This document shows, one piece after another, positions 1-7,371 of a stretch of DNA of 21,919 nt; the first letter of the stretch is position 1; each line of letters opens with the position of its first letter. The DNA comes from Candidatus Tayloriibacteriota bacterium (GTDB lineage Bacteria; Patescibacteriota; Minisyncoccia; Phycocordibacterales; JARIHA01). A model generated the notes under the pieces. That model had not been told where the DNA came from, made no database searches, and saw only the letters and a program-made list of their open reading frames with translations. The stretch lies in the NCBI GenBank assembly GCA_029288475.1, contig JARIHA010000131.1, positions 1 to 21,919 on the forward strand, given 5' to 3'. A program made the translations under genes and the position numbers.

Positions 1-40
1 GAATATTATTTTGTGAGAAGTAACATTGTTTGTTTGTCAT
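1..40 (-). CDS. rpsR: 30S ribosomal protein S18, N-terminal fragment
   Basis: Thirteen codons are visible before the window edge, starting at an ATG and reading MTNKQCYFSQNNI. This resembles the S18 N-terminus, where a Cys-aromatic pair is followed by an Asn-Asn-Ile stretch. The fragment follows ssb on the same strand with a 47-nt gap, which is the rpsF-ssb-rpsR order common in bacteria. S18 binds the 30S platform next to S6. No Shine-Dalgarno is visible before the ATG. The identification rests on a short peptide plus gene order. Confidence 0.7.
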   Translation of the reverse strand, partial: MTNKQCYFSQNNI

Positions 41-87
41 GTTAGTATGCTCAGGTTTATAATTTTTAATAGTGGTATTTATTATGG

Positions 88-555
88 TTAAAATGGAATG
101 TCTTCTGGATTTATCTCTTCCTCAGGATAATCAATGGTATCCATCGGAGCCTTTTCATCCTTTGCTTTCGAAGCCGCTTTTGGAGCACTTGAAGCTCCTT
201 CCCCGCCTCCGAATGAAGCGCCTGGCGCTCCTGCTCGCGGTCCAAACTGCACTCGATCTGCAACTATCTCTGTCCTATACTTCTTTCCTCCCTCGGCATC
301 CCAGCTTCTTGTCTGCATTCTTCCTTCAATCAAAGCTGAGGATCCTTTCTTAAGATACTGAGCCGCTGTTTCTGCCTGTCTTCCAAAAACTACTACGTTA
401 TGAAACTCAACTTGTTCCTTCTTGCTTCCGTCTTTGTCCTTGTAGACTCTGTTGGTTGCAATACTGAATGAAGCAACTTGAATTCCTGATGGAAGTGACT
501 TGAGCTCAGGGTCTTTGGTAAGATTTCCGTAAATGATCGCTTTGTTAAGATACAT
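88..555 (-). CDS. ssb: single-stranded DNA-binding protein
   Basis: This is a 155-residue SSB that coats single-stranded DNA in replication, recombination and repair and recruits partner proteins. The N-terminal OB-fold covers roughly residues 1-110, opening MYLNKAIIYGNLTKDPELK with the later stretch EFHNVVVFGRQAETAAQYL. A Gly/Ala/Lys-rich linker leads to the acidic tip ending NPEDIPF, the usual partner-docking tail. Length is normal for a bacterial SSB. It lies between rpsF and rpsR in the classical operon. No Shine-Dalgarno precedes the ATG. A TTTAAT sequence ends 6 nt before it and could be an internal -10 box for a leaderless message, but it has no clear -35. Confidence 0.95.
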   Translation of the reverse strand: MYLNKAIIYGNLTKDPELKSLPSGIQVASFSIATNRVYKDKDGSKKEQVEFHNVVVFGRQAETAAQYLKKGSSALIEGRMQTRSWDAEGGKKYRTEIVADRVQFGPRAGAPGASFGGGEGASSAPKAASKAKDEKAPMDTIDYPEEEINPEDIPF

Positions 556-606
556 GAGGTAATTAAATTAAGGCTTAGTAATATTGCCTATAGTATAGCT
601 TGGATA

Positions 607-1089
607 CTACTCTTTTACCATTTCTTCAATCGTCTTGTCCATGTCTTCATCGGTCATCTTTGGCTTGTCCTCATCTGAAGGCTTCTTATCCTCTGCGGCC
701 TTTTCTCGAACAGGGGCTTTGACGATTGATGCAAGCGTACTTTCTCGAACTGTCTTGATAATGAGATATCGAAGGATGTTTTCATTCTTTTCTACCCCTT
801 CTTTTATCGTATTTATTGAAGCGGATGAACCTTCGAACTTGATCCAACCAAAAAAGGCCGTATCAAAATTCTCTTTCTTTCCAGCCCTCATTCTTGAGAG
901 CGTATACGCCAAGCTTTTACTCTTCGGCGCATCTTCTGCGATAATTGCCCCTCCATTGTTCTCAATGAGAGATCTGATAGCATTTACTTCAGCTGGAAGG
1001 GTGTCCACTGAAACTATCGGAACGATGTGAAAGCCTATTTCGTAGACTTGCAACCGCTCATCTCCCTGAGTTTGTTGCTTTTTTTCCAT
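607..1089 (-). CDS. rpsF: 30S ribosomal protein S6 with acidic/basic C-terminal extension
   Basis: S6 is a 30S platform protein that pairs with S18. The S6 fold runs from about residue 16 (YEIGFHIVPIVS) to about residue 120 (ILRYLIIKTVRES). It includes the ENNGGAIIAEDAPKSKSLAY segment equivalent to the usual GG-x-x-x-x-x-x-x-G-x-R-x-L-A-Y motif. A charged tail rich in Lys, Glu and Asp follows and ends in a predicted helix, making the protein longer than the typical ~95-130 residues. The frame is open further upstream, but a promoter (-10 about 9 nt before this ATG) overlaps that stretch, so MEKKQQTQ is taken as the start. It is the first gene of the rpsF-ssb-rpsR operon. Confidence 0.9.
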   Translation of the reverse strand: MEKKQQTQGDERLQVYEIGFHIVPIVSVDTLPAEVNAIRSLIENNGGAIIAEDAPKSKSLAYTLSRMRAGKKENFDTAFFGWIKFEGSSASINTIKEGVEKNENILRYLIIKTVRESTLASIVKAPVREKAAEDKKPSDEDKPKMTDEDMDKTIEEMVKE

Positions 1090-1098
1090 GAATGAAAC

Positions 1099-1125
1099 AT
1101 TATCACACGATATGAGGCAATGCAA
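1099..1125 (-). promoter_or_regulatory. rpsF promoter with extended -10, near-leaderless
   Basis: On the minus strand there is a TTGCAT -35-like box, a short 15-nt spacer and an extended -10 TGT-GATAAT, ending 9 nt before the rpsF ATG. The predicted start site leaves a leader of about 3 nt. There is no Shine-Dalgarno. The short spacer makes the -35 assignment less sure than the -10. Confidence 0.55.
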
Positions 1126-1190
1126 GGCTTTTGCGCAACCCTACCAATAAAGTATCGCATTTAAAGGATGAAATTTGGCTAAAGAAATAG

Positions 1191-1973
1191 CTAAGAAAGA
1201 CTGAAAACTCGGATGGCATTTTTGACCAATATTTGAGCCATTTTTTCCTCATCTTCTCCACGTATATCAGCTATCTTCTTCACCACATTTGAAACATAGG
1301 TCGGTTCATTACGTTTACCGCGATATGGCACGGGAGATACAAAAGGACAATCAGTTTCTGAAAGAATCATGTCGCTCGGCATATTTTTTACCACCTCATC
1401 GTAATTTCTGGCAAAAGTAATCACCCCAGTGAAAGATAAAGTAAACCCAAGTTCAATGAATTTCTGGGCAATCTCCCAATTTCCTGCAAAAAAGTGCACA
1501 TCACCTTTCACTTTCGCTTCAGCTTTCAGTATTTCATAAGCGTCTTCATAGGCATCGCGAATATGGAGCATGAGCGGTTTGCCAAGCTCGTTGGCCAAAG
1601 CAATTTGCTGTGAAAAAATCTGTTTTTGTCTTTGAACAAGCTGATTACGTTTTTCATTATCAAACTCCTTGAGACGCGAGTAATCCAAACCGCACTCTCC
1701 TATCGCTACCACTTTTGGATCGAGAGCGATCTTTTTATAAACTTCATAATCAAATATTTCATCCATATTATCATGTGGATGAAGGCCTATTGCTGCAAAG
1801 ATTCCCTCCTGACCCTTAGCAAGCGCCAACGCACTTTGCGAAGTGGGCAAATCAGTCCCCACAGTAATCGTCCAAACGCCCAAATCGCGCATTCTCGCCA
1901 ATACCTCTGCTCTATCAGCATCATACTCTGGAAAATTAAGATGGGAATGTATATCTATATATCGCGGCACCAT
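1191..1973 (-). CDS. tatD: TatD family metal-dependent hydrolase/DNase
   Basis: TatD-family TIM-barrel amidohydrolases are Mg/Mn-dependent nucleases linked to DNA repair. At 260 residues the length is typical. Visible metal ligands are H9 and H11 (DIHSHLNF), E93 (IGECGLDYS), H137 (LMLHIRD), H160 (GDVHFF) and D208 (SETDCPF). The region after D208, SPVPYRGKRNEP, is also a family signature. One small oddity is HFFAGN where the family usually has HCFSG. The ATG lies one base after the metG stop codon with no Shine-Dalgarno, so translation is probably coupled to metG. The same metG-tatD order occurs in many bacteria. Confidence 0.93.
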   Translation of the reverse strand: MVPRYIDIHSHLNFPEYDADRAEVLARMRDLGVWTITVGTDLPTSQSALALAKGQEGIFAAIGLHPHDNMDEIFDYEVYKKIALDPKVVAIGECGLDYSRLKEFDNEKRNQLVQRQKQIFSQQIALANELGKPLMLHIRDAYEDAYEILKAEAKVKGDVHFFAGNWEIAQKFIELGFTLSFTGVITFARNYDEVVKNMPSDMILSETDCPFVSPVPYRGKRNEPTYVSNVVKKIADIRGEDEEKMAQILVKNAIRVFSLS

Positions 1974-1974
1974 A

Positions 1975-3420
1975 TTAGTCTTTCCTCATGAACAAGGGCT
2001 TTTCTGGCATTTTATTTTCTTTCAATAGCTGCTGGATAATCTTGGAAGTTTGAGGAATAGCCGGCTCAAGAAGAACGGCAATACACCACAACTCGCTAAC
2101 AATTCCTGTCATTATCTTTACCCCCTCGTCCTTTTTTAGTGGATCCTTTAGTTTTTTGAACGGTTCTGTCTCTTGAATAGACCTATCTACAGCGGCAATT
2201 CTCTGCCAAATAAAGTCCATAGCCTTGTTCTGCTCATAGTTTTCAATAAAATCTCTAAAGGGCTTTACTGAGGAATCATTCCAGACCTCAGAAGCTGATT
2301 TCAGCTCTACCCTGATATCATAAAGCGTCGTAAGCTTCAACACCCTTGAAACTAGATTACCCAATCCGTTTGCGAGGTTAGCATTATAAGCCTCCTTAAA
2401 TTTCTCCATCGTAAAATCACTATCTTCAAATGGATGAACCTCTCGTAAAAGATAATAACGAAGAGCATCAGTTCCATATTCATTTACCACGGCATAAGGA
2501 TCAATAACATTACCAAGACTCTTACTCATCTTCTGTCCTCCACTATTGATAAAACCATGAATAACGATTTGCCTTGAAGGCTCGATTCCTGCTGACATAA
2601 GCATAGACTGCCACATTGCTGATTGTTGACGAAGATTATCTTTTCCTGCAAATTGAATGACCGGCCACCATTTTTTAAATTCGTCATCATTCTCGGGCCA
2701 GCCAATGGTAGAAATATAGCTTACCAAAGCATCAAACCATACATACATCACGTGAGTCGGATCAATAGGCACTTCCACCCCCCACGGCATCTTGGTCTTC
2801 AGACGAGATATACTAAAATCTTCCAGTCCTCTTTCTACAAAAGCCTTGATCTCATTGAACCGGAAATCAGGTACTACAAAATCTGGCCTTTCCTTATAAA
2901 GTTTGAGAAGGGGTTTTTGATAGTTGGAAAAACGGAAAAAATAATTCTCTTCCTCAATGATTTCTATCGTTAAATTTGGATGAATCGGGCACTTTCCATC
3001 CACCAATTCTGAGTCAGTCTTCTCCAGCTCACAACCAACACAGTACTTTATTTTGTAGTTCTTCTTGTAAATATCGCCCTTCGCCTCACAGCGTTTCCAG
3101 AATTCCTGAGCGGCCTTTTTATGCCGAGGTTCACTTGTACGGATAAAATGCAGTTCTTGGTATAAATTCAATGCACCCTGAAGATTGCGGAACTTTTCTG
3201 CATATTCGTCCACATATTTTTGTGGATCGATTCCCAAGCTTTCAGCCTTTCGGAAAATCTTTACTCCGTGTTCATCAGTACCAGTATTAAAAAACACCTC
3301 CCTTCCCATAAGCTTGTTATATCGGGCAAAAACGTCAGCTTGTACAATCTCCAAAGCAAACCCAATGTGTGGATCTGAATTTACATAAGGAAGTGTAGTT
3401 GTAATATAGATATTTTTCAT
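1975..3420 (-). CDS. metG: methionyl-tRNA synthetase
   Basis: This class I synthetase charges tRNA-Met for initiation and elongation. HIGH appears as HIGF (18-21), and KMSKS is intact at 297-301 (GQKMSKSLGNVID). A single zinc knuckle is formed by C127, C130, C144 and H147. The helical anticodon-binding domain follows. The protein ends at 481 residues, so the C-terminal EMAP/Trbp-like dimerisation domain of longer MetRS forms is absent. The gene starts 7 nt after the permease stop and ends one base before tatD, so the three are probably cotranscribed. An AATAAT sequence 6 nt before the ATG could be an additional leaderless -10 box, but this is weak. Confidence 0.96.
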   Translation of the reverse strand: MKNIYITTTLPYVNSDPHIGFALEIVQADVFARYNKLMGREVFFNTGTDEHGVKIFRKAESLGIDPQKYVDEYAEKFRNLQGALNLYQELHFIRTSEPRHKKAAQEFWKRCEAKGDIYKKNYKIKYCVGCELEKTDSELVDGKCPIHPNLTIEIIEEENYFFRFSNYQKPLLKLYKERPDFVVPDFRFNEIKAFVERGLEDFSISRLKTKMPWGVEVPIDPTHVMYVWFDALVSYISTIGWPENDDEFKKWWPVIQFAGKDNLRQQSAMWQSMLMSAGIEPSRQIVIHGFINSGGQKMSKSLGNVIDPYAVVNEYGTDALRYYLLREVHPFEDSDFTMEKFKEAYNANLANGLGNLVSRVLKLTTLYDIRVELKSASEVWNDSSVKPFRDFIENYEQNKAMDFIWQRIAAVDRSIQETEPFKKLKDPLKKDEGVKIMTGIVSELWCIAVLLEPAIPQTSKIIQQLLKENKMPEKPLFMRKD

Positions 3421-3427
3421 ACAGTTA

Positions 3428-4501
3428 TTATTTTGTTGTCAGTGCGCCGACCTTGTCCTTTTGGATATCGCTTATATATTCCATAAGAGTAGTAGAAAGT
3501 GGTACTGAGAGTAGAATTCCTAGAAATCCTGCCAACTTTGCCCCAATAATCAATGCGATGATAACAACGATTGGGGAAATTCCGATGATCTTTTTTACCA
3601 CCAGCGGATAGAATATATGATTCTCGAATTGCTGAATAATGAGATAGACAGCGGCTACCAGAAGCCCGAAAGTAAGACCCTTGTCGGCAAAAGCAATTAA
3701 CACTCCGGGGATAGCAGAAAGAACTGGACCGAATACTGGGATAAGCTCAAATACTGCAGCAAGAAGAGCTAATAGAAGGGCGTGACTGAGCCCAAGAATA
3801 GTAAGAAGAAGATACACCAACACTCCTACAGTCACTCCCAAAAGAAGCTGTCCTTGCATCCAAAGGCCAATCTTATGTTGAGACCTTCTCCAGAGATTTA
3901 TGACGTATTTCTCATGGCGGGATGGCGTGATGATCTTTAGGAAATTTGCGATACCATCTTCCTGCACAGCAAGATAAAATGAAAGCACTACGATAAGAAT
4001 AAAGCTCAATACGCCTCCGAAAATAAGGGTAACGGTCTGCACGAATCCCTCAGACGCATTAGTAAACTGAGAACTGACATTGCTTACTATCTGGCTGAGT
4101 GAAAAACTACCAGCAGAAAACTGCTGTAGAGCAGAAGAATTTTCTACCAGACTATGGTTAACCGGCATCCATGCTTGAGCATAGTTTAGATACTTGGGAA
4201 GATTTGATAAGTAACTTGCAAAATCATTGAGGAGACTTGGGAGCAGAAAGTAAAAGATGGCAAAAAGAAGAGCGGCGAGAAAGAGATAGGTCAGAATTAC
4301 TCCCGGAAGTCTTTTAATATGTTTTTTTTGAAGCCATACCACAAGAGGCTCGATAGCTGAGGCAATAACAATGGCAGTAAGCACGATCAGAATAACGTCT
4401 TTGATCTGCAGGAGAATAAAGAAAAAGAATATCAGCAAGATAGCCTTCGTGATGGTACCGCTGGTGATATTGATGTTGATGCTCTTTCCGTTTTCAGACA
4501 T
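3428..4501 (-). CDS. AI-2E family transporter (PerM/YdiK-type membrane protein)
   Basis: The protein is a polytopic membrane protein of about 357 residues. An N-terminal hydrophobic pair (ILLIFFFFILLQ and a following segment) is followed by a soluble stretch, then several more helices. The C-terminal part has the family's conserved section (FELIPVFGPVLSAIPGVLIA, then QQFENHIFYPLVVKK and LLSVPLSTTLMEY). The family includes TqsA-like AI-2 exporters and Na+/H+ antiporter-like members, so the substrate cannot be stated. I chose ATG (MSENGK) over an upstream TTG because an extended -10 box lies 6 nt before it. It follows the M16 peptidase gene by 28 nt and precedes metG by 7 nt. Confidence 0.88.
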   Translation of the reverse strand: MSENGKSININITSGTITKAILLIFFFFILLQIKDVILIVLTAIVIASAIEPLVVWLQKKHIKRLPGVILTYLFLAALLFAIFYFLLPSLLNDFASYLSNLPKYLNYAQAWMPVNHSLVENSSALQQFSAGSFSLSQIVSNVSSQFTNASEGFVQTVTLIFGGVLSFILIVVLSFYLAVQEDGIANFLKIITPSRHEKYVINLWRRSQHKIGLWMQGQLLLGVTVGVLVYLLLTILGLSHALLLALLAAVFELIPVFGPVLSAIPGVLIAFADKGLTFGLLVAAVYLIIQQFENHIFYPLVVKKIIGISPIVVIIALIIGAKLAGFLGILLSVPLSTTLMEYISDIQKDKVGALTTK

Positions 4502-4507
4502 ATCATT

Positions 4508-4516
4508 ATGATAGCA
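4508..4516 (-). promoter_or_regulatory. extended -10 box 6 nt before the AI-2E permease ATG
   Basis: TGC-TATCAT on the minus strand lies 6 nt upstream of the ATG, placing the predicted start site at or within a base of the start codon. No Shine-Dalgarno is present. No convincing -35 was found, as expected for an extended -10 promoter. Confidence 0.5.
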
Positions 4517-4529
4517 CAAGAAGAATATT

Positions 4530-5798
4530 TTAGAATTTTAGTTCTTTTTTGAATTCTTTTTCATCTTCAAATGGACCAATAAGCGCAAGATTGAGCTTAT
4601 CATCAACAAAGATTTCCTTCGCCAATTGCTGTATCCCTTCTGCAGTCACTTTCTTTATCTCCTTCGCTACATCATTTGGACTTAAAATCTTTTTTCTCAA
4701 TATTTCCTGATAACTATAAAACTCCGCCAGCGAATCGGAAGATTCGAGACCAAGAAACATGTTGCCGGTAATGTAATCCTTTACCTTTTTTAGTTCTTCA
4801 TCTGAGACCTTTTCTAGCTTCAGTTTGGTAAATTCTGCAAGAATTGCCCTGATGACTTCTTTTACGCGGGTCGAGTCAACTCCCGTGGAAACATCAAGAT
4901 ATCCATGATCAGTATATGAATCCAAAGAAGACTGCACGTAATAGCCCACACCCATTTCATCACGAAGCTTCTGAAAAAGCCTCGAGCTCATTCCCCCACC
5001 GAGAAGAGCGCTGAGCACGCGCAAGGTCGGATTCTTCTTGTCATACACGTCGACAGTCCTCACTCCCAAAACCAAATGAGCCTGGTCTGTCTTTCTGTTT
5101 TTTACGATGATTTGAGGAGAATTCTGCTTCTCAGTTACTTTCACTTTCTGATGTTTATCTCCTGCATGTATATCCTTAAACTTTGCTTTTATTTCCTTGT
5201 TCAAAGTCTTCTCGTCAAAATTACCCGCCACGATCACTACAGTGCCTTTCGATACATAATTTTTCTGGCGATAATCCACGAGGTCTTCACGCGTGAGAGC
5301 GCGTACTGATTCTTTTGTACCCGTAATCTTCCAGCCTGCAGGCTGATCGCCGTATAAAAGTGACATAAACAAAGAATGAACGTCGCTATGAGGAAGATCT
5401 TCGTACATACTGATCTCATCCGTGATCACTCCCTTTTCCTTCTCAATTTCTTTCTCTGAAAAAACCTGATTCAAATAAAGATCAGAAACGACATCAAGCA
5501 CTTTGCTGATATGCTTCGGATGAGATTTTGCGTAGTATCCAGTGAATTCATATGAGGTAAAAGCATTGTATTGAGATCCAATGCCGTCGAGTTCTCGGCT
5601 AATATCTATAGCCTTTGGACGCTTGAGAGTGCCTTTAAAGCACATGTGCTCAAGAAAATGAGATACGCCATTCATTTCCTTTGTTTCGTATTTTGATCCA
5701 GCTTCAACCATTACCAAAACAGTGACAGTGGGATTGTCCTGCATATTGACCGTAATAATTCGCAAGCCGTTGGGTAAGACAGTTCTTTTAAATTTCAT
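4530..5798 (-). CDS. M16 family zinc metallopeptidase (processing-peptidase-like)
   Basis: This is a 422-residue M16B-type peptidase of the YmxG/mitochondrial-processing-peptidase-beta-like kind, probably cytoplasmic because no signal peptide is seen. The inverted zinc motif HFLEH gives H47, E50 and H51, and the distal ligand E128 (TDEISMYED) falls at the canonical HxxEH-x76-E spacing. The C-terminal inactive-fold half carries the family motif around GGGMSSRLFQKLRDEMG and YYVQSSLDSY. Single-gene members dimerise into a clamshell. The frame is open for 41 further codons upstream, but those overlap a terminator and hairpin. MKFKRTVLPNGLRI is the normal family start and lies 7 nt after a -10 box. 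Confidence 0.93.
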   Translation of the reverse strand: MKFKRTVLPNGLRIITVNMQDNPTVTVLVMVEAGSKYETKEMNGVSHFLEHMCFKGTLKRPKAIDISRELDGIGSQYNAFTSYEFTGYYAKSHPKHISKVLDVVSDLYLNQVFSEKEIEKEKGVITDEISMYEDLPHSDVHSLFMSLLYGDQPAGWKITGTKESVRALTREDLVDYRQKNYVSKGTVVIVAGNFDEKTLNKEIKAKFKDIHAGDKHQKVKVTEKQNSPQIIVKNRKTDQAHLVLGVRTVDVYDKKNPTLRVLSALLGGGMSSRLFQKLRDEMGVGYYVQSSLDSYTDHGYLDVSTGVDSTRVKEVIRAILAEFTKLKLEKVSDEELKKVKDYITGNMFLGLESSDSLAEFYSYQEILRKKILSPNDVAKEIKKVTAEGIQQLAKEIFVDDKLNLALIGPFEDEKEFKKELKF

Positions 5799-5805
5799 AT
5801 CTACT

Positions 5806-5811
5806 ACTATA
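5806..5811 (-). promoter_or_regulatory. -10 box 7 nt before the M16 peptidase ATG
   Basis: TATAGT on the minus strand lies 7 nt before the ATG, which predicts a leaderless message. It follows directly after the U-rich tract of the glyS terminator. The -35 is poor (TTTCTG at 17 nt). Confidence 0.45.
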
Positions 5812-5840
5812 CACAAAATGAGTCCAAACAGAAAACTCGG

Positions 5841-5881
5841 AAAAAAAGAAAAGAAAATGCAGGACGCTATGAAAGCCGTCC
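5841..5881 (-). terminator. intrinsic terminator after glyS
   Basis: On the minus strand GGACG and CGTCC form a stem (extendable by one G-U pair) around a 10-nt loop. A U-rich tract of about 17 nt interrupted by two C residues begins 4 nt later. It ends glyS transcription just before the M16 peptidase promoter. The tail is less perfect than in the other terminators here. Confidence 0.6.
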
Positions 5882-5892
5882 CGCAAGTTGGG

Positions 5893-5922
5893 CGTGCATG
5901 GCCGAAGCCATTTGTGCGCACG
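5893..5922 (-). other. UUCG-capped hairpin in the glyS 3' untranslated region
   Basis: In the minus-strand RNA, AUGGC and GCCAU close a C(UUCG)G tetraloop, one of the most stable RNA caps. An outer CGUGC/GCACG stem encloses it with a 6-nt one-sided bulge. It lies 36 nt past the glyS stop and ahead of the terminator. A role as an mRNA 3'-end stabiliser is possible but inferred. Confidence 0.45.
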
Positions 5923-5958
5923 TATCCTTCTGCCTGCCGAGTGTGCCTGTATTCCCGA

Positions 5959-7356
5959 CTATTTAAGCAGTTTTTCTTTTAGATGTAAAGTAATATCTCC
6001 GATCGCAACCCTTTCCTGCTTTCCAGTATCTCGATCACGAAGCGTAACTGTGTTGTCCTTCTCGATCGTATCAAAATCTATTGTTACACAAAAAGGAGTA
6101 CCAATTTCATCCTGTCGTCGATATCGTTTTCCAATATTTCCATTATCGTCAAACATAGTTGCGGGAATTTCCTTTCGGATCATCTGGTAAACTTCCCTTG
6201 CTTTTTCTACAAGCAAAGGCTTATTTTTAAGCAATGGAAATACTGCAACCTTCACCGGAGCAACCTTCGGAGAAAATTTTAAATACACTCGTTTCTCACC
6301 TTCGCCTCCCAACTCATCTTCGGTATAAGCATCCGAGAGCACGGCAAGCATCAAACGATCAACACCGAATGTCGGCTCGATACAGTGTGGGAAATAGCGC
6401 TCCTTGGTCTCTTCGTCAAAATAAGAAAGATCTACCTTGCTAGCCTCAGAATGAGCCTTGAGGTCAAAATCAGTTCGGTATGCAAGCCCGAGCAATTCTT
6501 TTTGGCCAAAAGGAAAATCAAACTCAGTATCTACGCTGTGCTTTGAATAATGAGCTCGATCAGCATCAGGCACCTCTACCTTATGTATCTTCGAAGGATT
6601 CAAACCAAGACTATCAGTAAGAAAAGAATACTGTTCAGCATAAAAAGCATCAAATTGCTGTCGCCATTCCGCAGGGTTCACAAAATATTCGATCTCCATC
6701 TGCTCAAACTCTCGCAAACGGAAAATAAAGTCACGGGGAGCAATCTCATTGCGAAAAGCCTTTCCGATCTGAGCCAATCCAAACGGAAGCTTTGGACTAA
6801 ATGAATCACGAATATTCTTGAAGTTCACAAACATTCCTTGGGCGGTTTCAGGTCTCAGATAGGAAATAGAATCATCACTTTGCTGGGCGCCAATGTAGGT
6901 CTTGAACATCATATTGAACTGGCGAACCTCACCAAGAGGATTACCGTCGGGACTTTTTACCAATTTTTCTTTTATGAGTGCGTCCATCTGTTCTGGCTTA
7001 AGGCCTTTTACCTCAAATCCTGCCTGCTCAAGCAAATGATCAGCGCGATATCTTTTCTTAGTTTTTAGATCCTCTACAAGTGGGTCAGCAAAGCCTGAAA
7101 CGTGTCCAGAAGCTTTCCAAACGTTTTGATTCATGAGAATAGCAGCATCCAATCCATACATGTCCTCACGATCAGTCACAAACTTCTTCCACCATAGGCT
7201 CTTAATATTATTTCGAAGCGCGACACCATAAGGGCCGTAATCCCAGGTACCTGCCAGTCCACCGTAAATCTCGGAACCTTGATAGACAAAGCCTCGCCTT
7301 TTTGTAAGAGAGATGATTTCTTCCATTTTTGAATTTTCTTCCTTTTTCATTGCCAT
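5959..7356 (-). CDS. glyS: glycyl-tRNA synthetase (single-chain, alpha2 type)
   Basis: This is a class II synthetase of the dimeric single-polypeptide type found in archaea, eukaryotes and many bacteria, not the alpha2beta2 GlyQ/GlyS form. Near the N-terminus is SLTKRRGFVYQGSEIYGGL with DYGPYG. Motif 2 is represented by GKAFRNEIAPRDFIFRLREF, and motif 3 lies around PTFGVDRLMLAVL. The C-terminal anticodon-binding domain starts near VAPVKVAVFPL and contains RYRRQDEIGTPFCVTID. At 465 residues it is typical. An ATG two codons downstream has AGGA 7 nt before it and is an equally plausible start. The gene follows the Ig-repeat membrane protein by 15 nt. Confidence 0.95.
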   Translation of the reverse strand: MAMKKEENSKMEEIISLTKRRGFVYQGSEIYGGLAGTWDYGPYGVALRNNIKSLWWKKFVTDREDMYGLDAAILMNQNVWKASGHVSGFADPLVEDLKTKKRYRADHLLEQAGFEVKGLKPEQMDALIKEKLVKSPDGNPLGEVRQFNMMFKTYIGAQQSDDSISYLRPETAQGMFVNFKNIRDSFSPKLPFGLAQIGKAFRNEIAPRDFIFRLREFEQMEIEYFVNPAEWRQQFDAFYAEQYSFLTDSLGLNPSKIHKVEVPDADRAHYSKHSVDTEFDFPFGQKELLGLAYRTDFDLKAHSEASKVDLSYFDEETKERYFPHCIEPTFGVDRLMLAVLSDAYTEDELGGEGEKRVYLKFSPKVAPVKVAVFPLLKNKPLLVEKAREVYQMIRKEIPATMFDDNGNIGKRYRRQDEIGTPFCVTIDFDTIEKDNTVTLRDRDTGKQERVAIGDITLHLKEKLLK

Positions 7357-7371
7357 ATCCTATCCTATTTC

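Noticed and set aside
635..1030. Plus-strand frame of 131 residues
   Set aside because: Antisense to the conserved core and tail of rpsF, with low-complexity Ser/Phe content typical of a shadow frame.
5799..5921. Upstream extension of the M16 peptidase by 41 codons
   Set aside because: The stretch runs through the terminator and promoter, and the family normally starts at the MKFKRTVLPNGL segment.
5818..5982. Plus-strand frame of 54 residues (MSPNRKLGKKEKK...) with a TACTAT box 7 nt upstream
   Set aside because: It overlaps the glyS terminator, the UUCG hairpin and the glyS 3' end on the other strand. Its Lys-rich start is the antisense of the U-tract. No -35 and no independent support.
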